Shown one piece after another: positions 1 through 8,433 of a DNA stretch of 56,008 nucleotides. Both the position numbers and the translations under genes were made by a program. Source of the DNA: Deltaproteobacteria bacterium Ga0077550 (GTDB taxonomy: Bacteria > Myxococcota_A > Polyangia > Nannocystales > Nannocystaceae); NCBI GenBank assembly GCA_001464385.1, contig LNFB01000215.1, positions 1 to 56,008 on the forward strand. Direction: 5' to 3'. The notes under the pieces are model-generated. The model was not told the origin of the DNA, ran no database searches, and saw only the letters and a list, made by a program, of their open reading frames with translations. How positions within the stretch are numbered: position 1 is the stretch's first letter; each line of letters starts with the position of its first letter.

Positions 1-1284
1 GAAGTTGGGGATCGGCCACGGCTCGGCGCCGTTGGCGATGTAGCCGTCCGACAGCACGATCACCGGCGTCATGTATTTGAGCGCGATGCGGACCGCCTCG
101 ATCGCGAACGAGAAGCACTCGCCGGGGGTCGCCGGCGCGAGCACGACCAGCGGCGCGTCGCCGTTGCGGCCCCACACCGCCTGGAACAGATCGCTCTGCT
201 CGGTCTTGGTCGGCATGCCCGTCGACGGGCCGGCGCGCTGGACGTCGAGGATGACGAGCGGCAGCTCGGTCATGATCGCCAGGCCCATCGCCTCGCCCTT
301 CAACGCCATGCCGGGGCCCGAGGTCGCGGTCACGCCGATGATGCCGGCGTACGACGCACCGATCGCGGAGCAGATCGCGGCGATCTCGTCCTCGGCCTGG
401 AACGTGGTGACACCGAAGTGCTTGAGGCCCGCGAGCGAGTGCAGCACGCTCGACGCTGGCGTGATCGGGTACGAGCCGTAGAAGACCGGGAGATCCGCGA
501 GTCGGCCGGCGGCGGCGAGGCCCCACGCCAGCGCCTCGTTGCCGGTGATGTTGCGGTAGTGCCCCTTGGGCAGCTCGGCCTTGGGGATCTTGTAGACCGC
601 GACGCCCGTGGGCAGCTCGGCGGTCTCGCCGTAGACGTGACCGGCATTGAGCGCAGCGATGTTGGCCGCGGCGATGTCGGGGCGCTTGGCGAACTTCCGC
701 TCGAGCCACTCGACCGTCGGCGTGCGATCGCGGCTGAACAGCCAGTACAGCAGGCCGAGGGTCCAGAGGTTCTTCGCGCGCAGCGCCTCCTTGGTGCCCA
801 GGCCGTGGGGCTCGACCGCCGCGAGCACGAGCCGCGAGACGTCGACCTCGAGCTTGCGGTAGCCGTCGAGCGTGCCGTCCTCGAGCGGGTTCTTGTCGTA
901 GCCGGCCTTCTTCAGGTTGCCCGCGGTGAACGCCCCGCTGTTCACGATGACGAGCCCGCCCTTGGGCACGTCGCGCAGGTTGACCTTGAGCGCGGCCGGG
1001 TTCATCGCGACCAGGACGTCGGGCTCGTCGCCGGGCGTGAGCACGTCGTGCGACGCAAACTGGATCTGGAAGCCCGAGACGCCGAAGGTCGTGCCCGCAG
1101 GTGCGCGGATCTCGGCCGGGAAATCCGGGAACGTCGCGAGGTCGTTGCCCGCGACCGCCGTGGCCTGCGTGAACTGCATGCCCGCCAGCTGCATGCCGTC
1201 GCCGGAGTCGCCCGCGAAGCGAATCACGACGGAGTCGAGGATCTCGCGGCCTTCAGCATCTTTGGGTCGAACGGGGGTATCCAT
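1..1284 (-). CDS. korA: 2-oxoacid:ferredoxin oxidoreductase subunit alpha (KorA type), 3' end cut by window edge
   Basis: Alpha subunit of a 2-oxoacid (probably 2-oxoglutarate) ferredoxin oxidoreductase, which oxidatively decarboxylates the acid to acyl-CoA while reducing ferredoxin, in the cytoplasm. The 428 residues visible begin at the ATG whose complement is 1282-1284 and read MDTPVRPKDAEGREILDSVV. Residues 20-40 hold the gamma-domain nucleotide motif FAGDSGDGMQLAG, so the gamma domain is fused ahead of the alpha domain as in KorA proteins. The last visible residues, near IANGAEPWPIPNF, match the end of the pyrophosphate-binding alpha domain. The remaining C-terminus and the expected beta subunit (korB) would lie to the left of the window. 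The frame is open to base 1 with no stop. The 2-oxoglutarate preference is inferred from the gamma-alpha fusion; other 2-oxoacids are possible. Confidence 0.93.
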   Translation of the reverse strand, partial: MDTPVRPKDAEGREILDSVVIRFAGDSGDGMQLAGMQFTQATAVAGNDLATFPDFPAEIRAPAGTTFGVSGFQIQFASHDVLTPGDEPDVLVAMNPAALKVNLRDVPKGGLVIVNSGAFTAGNLKKAGYDKNPLEDGTLDGYRKLEVDVSRLVLAAVEPHGLGTKEALRAKNLWTLGLLYWLFSRDRTPTVEWLERKFAKRPDIAAANIAALNAGHVYGETAELPTGVAVYKIPKAELPKGHYRNITGNEALAWGLAAAGRLADLPVFYGSYPITPASSVLHSLAGLKHFGVTTFQAEDEIAAICSAIGASYAGIIGVTATSGPGMALKGEAMGLAIMTELPLVILDVQRAGPSTGMPTKTEQSDLFQAVWGRNGDAPLVVLAPATPGECFSFAIEAVRIALKYMTPVIVLSDGYIANGAEPWPIPNF

Positions 1285-1477
1285 GGGCGTGGGGCTCGGA
1301 GTATGTCCCGCACGTTGGTCGTTGTCACCGGCCGCCCCGGTGTGCTGGGCCCGCGTGGTGGGCCGCGCGTGCGCGCCACGTGAGGTCGGCGCGCGGCGGT
1401 GGCGTCGCTGCGGCATGCGCTCGCTCACACCCATGCGGTTGCGCGTTTCGAGGGGGACGCCGTTAGTGTTGCGCCCC

Positions 1478-2506
1478 ATGGCCAAGGGCAACACAGCGGA
1501 TCTCGACGAACTCGTCGATCGTGGACTGCGCGCCGTCGAAGACGACGAGCTCGACACTGCAGAGAGCATCCTCGACGACCTCAAGGGATCCGCGGGCGAG
1601 AATCAGCCGCGCGTTCTTCATCTCGCCGGCATGCTCGCGTGGGCGCAGGGCGACCTCGAGCGGGCAACCGGCTACTTGATGCAGGCGTCCGACGGTGCGC
1701 CCGATCGCGCCGACGTGCAGCTCGACTGCGCCGAGTGTCTCTTCGCGGGCGACGAGATCGACGAGGCCGAGGCCCAGGCCCGCGCCGCGCTGGCGCTGCC
1801 TGGGATCACCAAGGCGCAGATGGACGACGGGCGGCTGCTGCTCGCGCAGATCCGGCTGTCGGGCGACGACCCCGACGAGGCGCTCGAGATCCTCGGCGAG
1901 ATCGATGCATCCCTGCACAACCACCCTGCATTCCTGAGCACGCGCGGCTCGGCGCACATGGCCGCGGGCAAGCTCGATCGCGCGGTCGAGGATCTCCGCG
2001 CCGCGCTCACGCACGAGCCCGACGACGGCGACCTGCACTACCAGCTCGCGCTGGTGCTCGGCGCCGCGGGCGACACCGACGGTGCGGTCGCAGCGATGCT
2101 CCGCGTCCGCGAGCTCGACGCGGCCGAGGACGGCGAGACGCCCGAGCCGACCTACGCCGACGCCCAGGAGCTGCGCTCGCGGCTCGAGGACGTGTTCGAG
2201 CAGCTCCCCGATCCGCTGCTGCGCCTGGTCGCCCACGCGCCGATCACCGTGCAGACCCGCGCCACCGAGGAGCAGGTCAAGGCCGGCGTCGATCCGCGCA
2301 ACGTCGTCGCGTTCTGCGGCACGCGCAAGAAGGGCGACGAAGAGGCGGAGCTGACGGGGATCGTGATCATGCGCGACCTGTTGCCCGAGGCGGAGGACGA
2401 CGACGAAGAGGGCGACGACGCGGTCGAGACCGAGCTGTTCTACGGGCTGATGGACGAGCTGCAGAGCTTCTTCCAGCGCGACGACGTCGTCATGGCGGAG
2501 GCCTGA
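1478..2506 (+). CDS. TPR-repeat protein with a degenerate metallopeptidase-like C-terminus
   Basis: A 342-aa cytoplasmic protein with no signal peptide or membrane segment. Residues about 5-220 form TPR-like helical pairs, with AQGDLERATGYLMQASDGAP and AAGKLDRAVEDLRAALTHEP as the clearest units. The C-terminal 120 residues (QLPDPLLRLVAHAPITVQ onward) faintly resemble the start of the small zincin-like metallopeptidase family often found after TPRs. However, the expected HExxH is absent, and the equivalent stretch reads ELFYGLMDELQSFF. A catalytic role is therefore unlikely and protein binding more plausible. The start is the ATG at 1478 (MAKGNTADLDELVDRGL), because the longer open frame upstream overlaps the divergent korA. 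Only five bases separate its stop from the LeuA-like gene, so the two are probably cotranscribed. Function is unknown; the zincin link is tentative. Confidence 0.85.
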   Translation: MAKGNTADLDELVDRGLRAVEDDELDTAESILDDLKGSAGENQPRVLHLAGMLAWAQGDLERATGYLMQASDGAPDRADVQLDCAECLFAGDEIDEAEAQARAALALPGITKAQMDDGRLLLAQIRLSGDDPDEALEILGEIDASLHNHPAFLSTRGSAHMAAGKLDRAVEDLRAALTHEPDDGDLHYQLALVLGAAGDTDGAVAAMLRVRELDAAEDGETPEPTYADAQELRSRLEDVFEQLPDPLLRLVAHAPITVQTRATEEQVKAGVDPRNVVAFCGTRKKGDEEAELTGIVIMRDLLPEAEDDDEEGDDAVETELFYGLMDELQSFFQRDDVVMAEA

Positions 2507-2511
2507 CGAGG

Positions 2512-3729
2512 ATGGCCGACTCGGCGGCGAGCCTCTACGACTGGAACGAGAAGGAGCGGCACGGGCCGCTGCTTCGCGAGCCGCCGCGCTTCGTCGACGA
2601 GACGCTGCGCCACGGCCTGCAGTCCCCGGCGGTGAAGCAGCCGAGTCTCGAGCAGAAGCTCGAGCTGGTCCGCATGATGGACCGGCTCGGCATCGACGCC
2701 GTCAACCTCGGTCGTCCGGGCGCGAGCCCGCGCGCGGCCGAGGATGTCGAGCGGCTCGCGCGGATGATCGCCGACGAGCACCTGCACATCCAGGCCACCT
2801 GCGCCGCGCGTGCCACCGAATCGGACATCCGCCCCATCGTCGAGATCTCGCAGCGGGTCGGCGTGTCGATCGAGGTCGGCGCGCTGCTCGACTCCTCGCC
2901 GGTGCGCTCGTACGCCGAGGACTGGGACCTCGCGCGACTCGACCAGAGCACGCGTGACTCCATCGCGTTCATCGTCCGCAGCTCGCTCCCGGCGGCGCTC
3001 GTCACCGAGGACACCACGCGGGCCCACCCGCGGCTGCTCGACCGGCTGTTCCGCACGGCGATCGACGCCGGCGCGACGCGGCTCGTGCTGAGCGACACCT
3101 GCGGCCACGCGACGCCGGACGGCCTGCGCTCGCTGCGCGGCCTCGACGTCGAGGACCGCGTCGAGCTCGACTGGCACGGTCACAACGATCGCGGCCTGGC
3201 CCTCGTGCTGGGCCTGTTCGCCCTCGAGCACGGCATCGATCGCGTGCACGGGTGCGGCCTCGGCCTGGGCGAGCGCGTCGGCAGCACGCCGATGGACCTC
3301 CTGTTGCTGAACCTGTTCCTGCTCGGACAGCTCGACGGCGATCGGCACGACCTGTCGGTGCTGGTGCAGTACGTGCAGAAGATCAGCGAGTACACCGGGG
3401 TCGCGATCCCGCCGTCGTACCCGTTGTCGGGGCGCGACGCGTTCCGCACCGCCGACGCCGCGCACGCCGAGGCGGTGTCGAAGGCCGAGGGGCGCGGCGA
3501 CATCGAGCAGGCCGATCGCGTGTTCTCGTCGGTGCCCGCCCATGCGTTCGGGCGCGTGCACGAGATCGAGATCGGGCCCGAGGGCGGGCCCGGCAACGCC
3601 GCGCACTGGCTGCGACGCCACGGCATCGAGGTCACCGACGCCGCGGTGACGCGGCTGCTCGACGCGGCCAAGCGGGCCAACCGCACGCTCGACGAGGCCG
3701 AGGCCGCCGCGGCCCTCGCGGCGCCGTAG
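2512..3729 (+). CDS. LeuA/HMGL-like family protein (2-isopropylmalate or homocitrate synthase-like)
   Basis: A 405-aa TIM-barrel enzyme of the isopropylmalate/homocitrate synthase superfamily, which condenses acetyl-CoA with a 2-oxoacid. The N-terminal active-site strand reads DETLRHGLQSP, where the family normally has RDG with a metal-binding Asp; here that Asp is His. The second metal motif HxH is intact in DWHGHNDRG, and the following loop GLGERVGSTPMDLLL is family-typical. The usual LeuA C-terminal leucine-sensing domain is missing, and the protein ends in a short helical tail, so it is shorter than classical LeuA (about 510 aa) and closer to homocitrate-synthase-like proteins. It lies five bases after the TPR gene and is probably cotranscribed with it. 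The family assignment is firm, but the substrate, and even activity, are uncertain given the altered RDG motif. Confidence 0.9.
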   Translation: MADSAASLYDWNEKERHGPLLREPPRFVDETLRHGLQSPAVKQPSLEQKLELVRMMDRLGIDAVNLGRPGASPRAAEDVERLARMIADEHLHIQATCAARATESDIRPIVEISQRVGVSIEVGALLDSSPVRSYAEDWDLARLDQSTRDSIAFIVRSSLPAALVTEDTTRAHPRLLDRLFRTAIDAGATRLVLSDTCGHATPDGLRSLRGLDVEDRVELDWHGHNDRGLALVLGLFALEHGIDRVHGCGLGLGERVGSTPMDLLLLNLFLLGQLDGDRHDLSVLVQYVQKISEYTGVAIPPSYPLSGRDAFRTADAAHAEAVSKAEGRGDIEQADRVFSSVPAHAFGRVHEIEIGPEGGPGNAAHWLRRHGIEVTDAAVTRLLDAAKRANRTLDEAEAAAALAAP

Positions 3730-3744
3730 TCGGCCCGCCCTGGA

Positions 3745-4359
3745 TCAGAAGGGCTCGACCGCCGCGATCTCGGCGAGCGCCGCGTCCCACTCGTACGGCA
3801 TCTGCTCGGCCGAGATGGTGAAGTGCGTGGTCCGACCGCTGGCGAGCACCTCGTCGGAGGCCGCCATCGCGGCGGCGTGGGCGTCGCCCGTGACGAACGC
3901 GTACATCGAGGCCTCGTCGCGCCACACCGTGATGGTGCGGGCGAAGCCGCAGTTCGGTTCGGTCGCGAACGAGGCCGCGACGAAGCCCGGTGTCATCGCG
4001 GCGGCCATGCCCGCCGCGCCTGCGAGCGCCCCGAACGCCTCGAGCTGGTCCGGGAAGGGCAGGGCCTGCGTCGTGCTCACCACGTACTGCGCCTGGGGAT
4101 CGACGAGGCCGGCCTCGGGATCCCAGCCGGGGCCTGCGAGCGGGAGGTCCACGGTGAAGTCGGCGTCGACGCACGCGTAGGGATCGGCCGCGACTCCGGT
4201 GGAGTCGTCGCCCGTCGACTCTGCGGCAGGGCCGGAGGACTCGCCGGGGTCGGTGGTCGTGTCCGAGGGCGAGGCGGTGGACTCGGCGGCGTCGGGATCG
4301 GAGTCGTCGCCGCAGGCGAGCAGGATGGTCAGGAGCAGGGATAGGGAGGGGCGTGGCAT
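3745..4359 (-). CDS. Predicted lipoprotein with ABM-like (monooxygenase-fold) domain
   Basis: A 204-aa predicted outer-membrane or surface lipoprotein. The N-terminus MPRPSLSLLLTILLACGDD is a short hydrophobic signal ending in a lipobox Cys at residue 16. A 40-residue acidic Ser/Thr/Gly linker follows, and then a globular domain. Within the domain, FARTITVWRDEASMYAFVTG followed by a His/Ala-rich helix recalls the antibiotic-biosynthesis-monooxygenase/DUF3291-like ferredoxin fold, but catalytic residues cannot be assigned. The start was chosen at the ATG giving the signal peptide; the open frame continues upstream through the next lipoprotein and that part is not coding. The gene is tail-to-tail with the LeuA-like gene (15 bases apart) and 20 bases downstream of another small lipoprotein on the same strand. 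Function unknown. Confidence 0.8.
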   Translation of the reverse strand: MPRPSLSLLLTILLACGDDSDPDAAESTASPSDTTTDPGESSGPAAESTGDDSTGVAADPYACVDADFTVDLPLAGPGWDPEAGLVDPQAQYVVSTTQALPFPDQLEAFGALAGAAGMAAAMTPGFVAASFATEPNCGFARTITVWRDEASMYAFVTGDAHAAAMAASDEVLASGRTTHFTISAEQMPYEWDAALAEIAAVEPF

Positions 4360-4379
4360 GGTTCGGGCTCTGGGTTCGG

Positions 4380-4754
4380 TCAGATGCGTTCGACGGTGGC
4401 GAAGTCCAGTCGGGCGAAGCGTCGCTTCAGTCGCGGCGAGTCGAAGTCGGTGCGGGTGCCGAACACGTGGGTCCGGACCGCGGCGCCGATGCTCGGCGGC
4501 TCGCTCGTGGTCACGGCCCAGCGCCGCTCGCCGTCGGCGAGCGCGAGCTCGAGGTAGTGGTAGCGACCCACCTTCTGCGTGGAGAGGATCGTGCCCTGGT
4601 ACGCCGGCGTCGTCGGCCGCTCGAGCGCGCCCATCGGCGAGGTGGCGGGCGCAGCTGCGGCGACCGATTCGACCGGCGCCGGGGCCTCGGCGGCGCACGC
4701 CGACAGGATCACGAGGAGCGTCGAGAGCCAGGCGCGGGGCGACCGGAGCAGCAT
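4380..4754 (-). CDS. Small predicted lipoprotein
   Basis: A 124-aa protein with a clear lipoprotein signal, MLLRSPRAWLSTLLVILSAC, whose Cys at residue 20 would be lipidated. An Ala/Pro-rich linker follows, then about 75 residues rich in beta strand (GTILSTQKVGRYHYLELALA and RTHVFGTRTDFDSPRL). I recognise no family. It is transcribed on the minus strand ahead of the next lipoprotein, with a 20-base gap and probably on one mRNA. The small beta-rich domain would face the periplasm or cell surface. Codon usage looks like that of its neighbours, with no sign of transfer. Confidence 0.75.
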   Translation of the reverse strand: MLLRSPRAWLSTLLVILSACAAEAPAPVESVAAAAPATSPMGALERPTTPAYQGTILSTQKVGRYHYLELALADGERRWAVTTSEPPSIGAAVRTHVFGTRTDFDSPRLKRRFARLDFATVERI

Positions 4755-4818
4755 GCCGGTCCAACACCGCGTCGCGCCCGAGGTGTCACTGGTGCCGAGC
4801 AGCTGACGCGCTCGGCCT

Positions 4819-5607
4819 TCAGCGGTCGGTCGGCCGGGCCGGGTGCAGATCCACGATCGTCGCGCCCCAACTGCCTTCGCCCATGCCGCCGAGCCGATAG
4901 GCGCGGACGTCGGGGTGATCGGCGAGCAGGGCGTGCACCGTGCGGCGCAGCGCGCCGATGCCCTTGCCGTGGACGATGCGCAGCTCGGTGATCCCGCGCT
5001 GCTTGCAGGCCTCGATGTACTCGAGCACGAGCGGCTTCACCTCGCGCGGCGAGAACGGGTGCAGATCGAGCTCGCCGTCGATCGCGATCGTCGCGGGTGT
5101 GGCCGTGGCGAGGCCGGCCGCGAGCGTACCGGCCCACGGCGCCCAGGGCAGCAAGCCGCCGGGGCCGAGGGCGAGGCCGTGTGGCGCGGGCACGGCGTTG
5201 GCGAGCAGCTCTGTCGTCGTGCGTTGCCACGGCCACGACCACCGCTGCTCGTGGCGGTGCACGACGGGCCCGCGATCCGTGGCGAAGACGAAGCGCCGCG
5301 CGAGCACCTTCGCTCCGCTGCGGCGGACGTGCACGTGCAGGCGCCCGAACAGCGCGGCCGCCACGAGGTCGACGGCGAGCCGTGGGCCGTCGTCGTCCTC
5401 TTCGCCGTCGATCGTGAAGCGCTCGGTCCAGCCCTCGATCGTCACCGTGATCGCGTCGTCGTCGATCGCGATCGCGATGCCCAGCGGCGCCGTCGCCTGC
5501 GGTGCGGGGTGGCTCGGCGTCAGCACGGAGCGCGCGCCCTCGCGTGCCACATCCAGCGCGCCGGGCTGCGCGAGCGCGTCGAGCAGGGCGTCGAGTTCGG
5601 GCCACAC
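4819..5607 (-). CDS. Smr-domain protein
   Basis: A 262-aa cytoplasmic protein ending in an Smr (small MutS-related) domain. The domain motifs are all visible: DLHPFSPREVKPLV near residue 182, then HGKGIGALRRTVHALL, then GGMGEGSWGATIVDL at the C-terminus. Stand-alone Smr domains are nucleases or nucleic-acid-binding modules, and in several bacteria act on collided or stalled ribosomes and mRNA. The 180-residue N-terminal region (beta-rich, with an acidic DGEEDDDG loop) is not one I recognise; it lacks MutS ATPase motifs, so this is not MutS2. It lies 17 bases downstream of the kinase gene on the same strand, so cotranscription is likely, although no functional link is known. Confidence 0.88.
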   Translation of the reverse strand: MWPELDALLDALAQPGALDVAREGARSVLTPSHPAPQATAPLGIAIAIDDDAITVTIEGWTERFTIDGEEDDDGPRLAVDLVAAALFGRLHVHVRRSGAKVLARRFVFATDRGPVVHRHEQRWSWPWQRTTTELLANAVPAPHGLALGPGGLLPWAPWAGTLAAGLATATPATIAIDGELDLHPFSPREVKPLVLEYIEACKQRGITELRIVHGKGIGALRRTVHALLADHPDVRAYRLGGMGEGSWGATIVDLHPARPTDR

Positions 5608-5624
5608 CGCGGGGCCCTAGGGTC

Positions 5625-6689
5625 TCACGGATGGAACATGCGGCGGATCCACGCGTCGAGGCCCCGCGGATCGGCCTTCCCGCCGAGGCGGCGCAGGGTC
5701 CGGGCGAGCTCGCCTGCGCTCGAGAACCGGCGGTGCGCGGCGGGCTGCAGGGCGATCATCGTGACGTCCTCGAGCTCCGCGGGGATGTCGGCGCGGACCT
5801 GCGACGGCAGCGGCACCGCACCGATCGCGACCCGAGCGATCACCTGCTCGGGCGCGAGGCGACGGTACAGCCGCGACCACGTCGAGAGCTCCCACAGCAC
5901 GACGCCGAGGGCGTAGACGTCACTGCGCCGATCGATCGCCTCGCCGCGTGACTGCTCGGGGGACATGTACGCGACCGGACCGAGGTTCGGCTGGGCGCGC
6001 GGCTGCGGTGCACGCAGGCGGCTGTGCGCCGCACCGAAGTCGGTGAGCATCACCCTGCCGTCGTCGGCGACTGTGATGTTCGCCGGCGAGACATCCCCAT
6101 GGACGACGTGCAGCGGCGCGCCGGTGTCGTCGGTGGCGCCGTGGGCGTGATCGAGCGCCTCGGCGATCGAGGCGACGATCGCGATCACGTGGCGCAACGG
6201 CATGCGGAACCCGAGCTGCTCGGAGCGCCGCACCAGCGCGGGCAGGGCGTGGCCGCGGACGAACTCGGTCGCGAAGTACCCGTGCTGCGCGGCCGGGGCG
6301 AGGTCGACACCGCGGATCACCGAGGGGTGCTGCAGGAGCTCGAGCAGGCGGCCCTCGTGGGCGAATAGGGCGCGCGCCTCGACGACGTGGTGCAGGTTGG
6401 GGTGGATGCGCTTGACCGCGGTGAGCTCGTCGCGGGCCGCACCGTCGCGGCGCGCGATGAAGGTCTCGGCGAGCGGGCCGCTGCGGATGCGTCGTAGGGG
6501 GCGATAGGACCCGATCCACCCGGGCAGGTCGTCGGCGGCGCGATCGGGCGGGGGCTCGACCGGCGCGGGGCGGGCCGGCTCGCTCGGCTGACCGCGGTGC
6601 ATCGCGATGCGCCGCATGATCTCTGGATCGGTCCAGGGCCAGGTGTCGCCCTGCGGGTTCACCTCGTCCGAGTTCGGAGATCCGTGCAC
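5625..6689 (-). CDS. Ser/Thr protein kinase with non-canonical glycine loop and HGD motif
   Basis: A 354-aa soluble protein kinase-like protein with no membrane segment. The kinase fold starts near residue 59 (IGSYRPLRRIRSGPLAE). The glycine-rich loop is degenerate (RSGPLAETF instead of GxGxxG), but the ATP-binding Lys is present in LTAVKRIHP. The catalytic loop reads VVHGDVSPANI, so the usual HRD is HGD while the Asp and Asn are kept. DFG is intact (LTDFGAAHS), followed by YMSPEQSRGEAIDRRSDVYA. No sensor domain follows. The GTG at 6689 is the first start in the frame, and no strong ribosome-binding site is seen. It could be a slow or atypical kinase, or a scaffold; lack of Arg in HRD alone does not abolish activity in known RD/non-RD kinases. 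The Smr gene follows 17 bases later. Confidence 0.88.
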   Translation of the reverse strand: MHGSPNSDEVNPQGDTWPWTDPEIMRRIAMHRGQPSEPARPAPVEPPPDRAADDLPGWIGSYRPLRRIRSGPLAETFIARRDGAARDELTAVKRIHPNLHHVVEARALFAHEGRLLELLQHPSVIRGVDLAPAAQHGYFATEFVRGHALPALVRRSEQLGFRMPLRHVIAIVASIAEALDHAHGATDDTGAPLHVVHGDVSPANITVADDGRVMLTDFGAAHSRLRAPQPRAQPNLGPVAYMSPEQSRGEAIDRRSDVYALGVVLWELSTWSRLYRRLAPEQVIARVAIGAVPLPSQVRADIPAELEDVTMIALQPAAHRRFSSAGELARTLRRLGGKADPRGLDAWIRRMFHP

Positions 6690-6732
6690 CGCATTGGTTA
6701 GGTGAGTCGACGCTCGCGTTGGTTCAGTGACG

Positions 6733-6753
6733 CCGAGGGAAAACCACCCTCGG
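6733..6753 (-). terminator. Hairpin after the propeller-like gene
   Basis: Inverted repeat CCGAGGG / CCCTCGG (7-bp stem, 7-nt loop) about ten bases past the stop of the 6763-8391 gene on the minus strand. There is no U tract, so it is a weak or Rho-assisted terminator at best. Confidence 0.4.
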
Positions 6754-6762
6754 GGCCACCGC

Positions 6763-8391
6763 TCACCAGAGCACCTCGAGCCGGTGCTTGCACTCCTTCA
6801 CGAGCGCCGCGAACAACTCCGCGTCGATCCAGCGCGATGGGATCGCGGTGCGTCGGCCCGCGACTTGCCGACCATCGACCTGCGGCGGCGGTGCGGCGAG
6901 CGCGACCTGGAGTGGGAAGACCTCGCGGCGCGTCCAGCCCTGCGCGCGGATCTCCGGGGTGCGCAGCGCGATCCACTCGCGCGGGCGGGCGCCCCACGTG
7001 ATCCACTCGAGCTGCGGCAGCTCGCGCAGCTCGTCGGCGACCCCGGGCCACAGCAGCAGGGCCGGACGGGCGGTCCCCGAGTGCAGGCGGATCATCGCGG
7101 GCAGCAGCAGCGCGTCGGCGGCGAGGATCTCGGCGGCCGGCCGGACATCGACCGGCCGCTCGGCCAGCGTGCCGGTGGCGCGTGTGATCCAGAAGGGATG
7201 CGCGCCGCCGAGGACGTCGTCGACCTTGAGCGCGGCGAGCGTGCCGCCCGCGAGCTTGTTCCGCGTCGGGGTGAAGTTCGGGACCTTGGGGGCGCTGGGC
7301 TCCACCGGCGCGGGCTCGGGCTCGACGAGCGTGCGCGTGCCGAGCGGCAGGTCGGTCCACGTCAGCTCGTCGATGGCGCAGCGCCAGAGCCGGCCGAGCT
7401 GATCGTCGGCCTGGGGCCCGGCGAGCACCAGCGCGCCGCTCCCCGCCAGCGCCATGCACGACGCGGCGCGGGGCAACTTGGCCGACTGCGCCTCCGGCAG
7501 CACCGGCGGCTCGTCCTTGCTGCCCGGCTCGGCCGTCGGCTGCTCGAGGAGGAAGCGGTGCAGCACACCGCGCGGACGCAGCACGTAGATCCAGCGCTCG
7601 TCGCCGACCACCGACAGCGGCGTCGCGCTGGCGAGATCGACGAGGGGCACGCGCTCGCCCAGGGGCCGCAGCGCGCGGTTGGTCCAGCACAGCGCGCCAT
7701 CGCGGGCCGCGAGCACGACGTGGCCCGCGGTGGTCTGGCCGAGCGCGACGATCGCCTCGCTCGCCACCGGCTCCGGGCTGGTGTGCTTCAGCTTGAGCAT
7801 CATGTAGCCCGAGATGTGCTCGGGGTCGATGACCCACGCGTGGTTGCTGCCGTCGATCCACACCGCGCGCCCGTCCCCGGTGGCGACCAAGCCGAGGACC
7901 TCGTGCTCGGGGGCCTTGCGGCGGTGCACGACCTCCTGCTTGGTGACGTCGAGCAGCACCTCGCCCTGGCTGCCGGCGCCGCACAGCAGCCGCGGGCGCA
8001 GGACCGCGACGCGGTCGACGAAGCCGCCGAGCTTGCTGCCGAACTTCTCGGCCTTCGCCGCCCACACGGAGCCGCGGTGGAGGTGGTGGCCGCCGAACCA
8101 CAGCACGCCCTCGTCCTCGGTGGTCGCCGCGGCGCGCGGCTCGGAGGCGGCGGCGCGCCCGGCGAGCGCGACGCTCGGCTCGGGGCTGCCGAGCTCGATC
8201 GTCTTCTCGACCACCAAGGTCTCGGCGTGGAGGATCCAGACCTCGTACGGCAGCGTGACCAGCACGCGCTTGCCGTCGTGGCTCATGGTCAACGACAGCG
8301 GCCGATCGTCGAGCGTGATGGACTCGTCGTTCGACGACCCGCGCGTCGCGACGGTACGCCGGGAGGAGCTGACGACTGCACGCTTGGACAT
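6763..8391 (-). CDS. Hypothetical protein, probable beta-propeller
   Basis: A 542-aa protein without signal peptide or transmembrane segment. Repeating strand-turn patterns with aromatic/Asp endings suggest a WD40- or PQQ-like beta-propeller over residues 30-330; examples are LSLTMSHDGKRVLVTLPYEV, GRAVWIDGSNHAWVID and GVLWFGGHHLHRGSVWAA. The C-terminal 200 residues, ending in a helical SRWIDAELFAALVKECKH segment, are not recognised. No catalytic motif is visible. The start is the ATG giving MSKRAVVSSSRR. It is followed 73 bases later by the kinase gene and preceded 42 bases upstream by the M28 peptidase, all on the minus strand. Function unknown. Confidence 0.75.
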   Translation of the reverse strand: MSKRAVVSSSRRTVATRGSSNDESITLDDRPLSLTMSHDGKRVLVTLPYEVWILHAETLVVEKTIELGSPEPSVALAGRAAASEPRAAATTEDEGVLWFGGHHLHRGSVWAAKAEKFGSKLGGFVDRVAVLRPRLLCGAGSQGEVLLDVTKQEVVHRRKAPEHEVLGLVATGDGRAVWIDGSNHAWVIDPEHISGYMMLKLKHTSPEPVASEAIVALGQTTAGHVVLAARDGALCWTNRALRPLGERVPLVDLASATPLSVVGDERWIYVLRPRGVLHRFLLEQPTAEPGSKDEPPVLPEAQSAKLPRAASCMALAGSGALVLAGPQADDQLGRLWRCAIDELTWTDLPLGTRTLVEPEPAPVEPSAPKVPNFTPTRNKLAGGTLAALKVDDVLGGAHPFWITRATGTLAERPVDVRPAAEILAADALLLPAMIRLHSGTARPALLLWPGVADELRELPQLEWITWGARPREWIALRTPEIRAQGWTRREVFPLQVALAAPPPQVDGRQVAGRRTAIPSRWIDAELFAALVKECKHRLEVLW

Positions 8392-8433
8392 CGAGCGTCC
8401 GACGATAACAAACGTGGGGGGCCAGCGGGCCCG

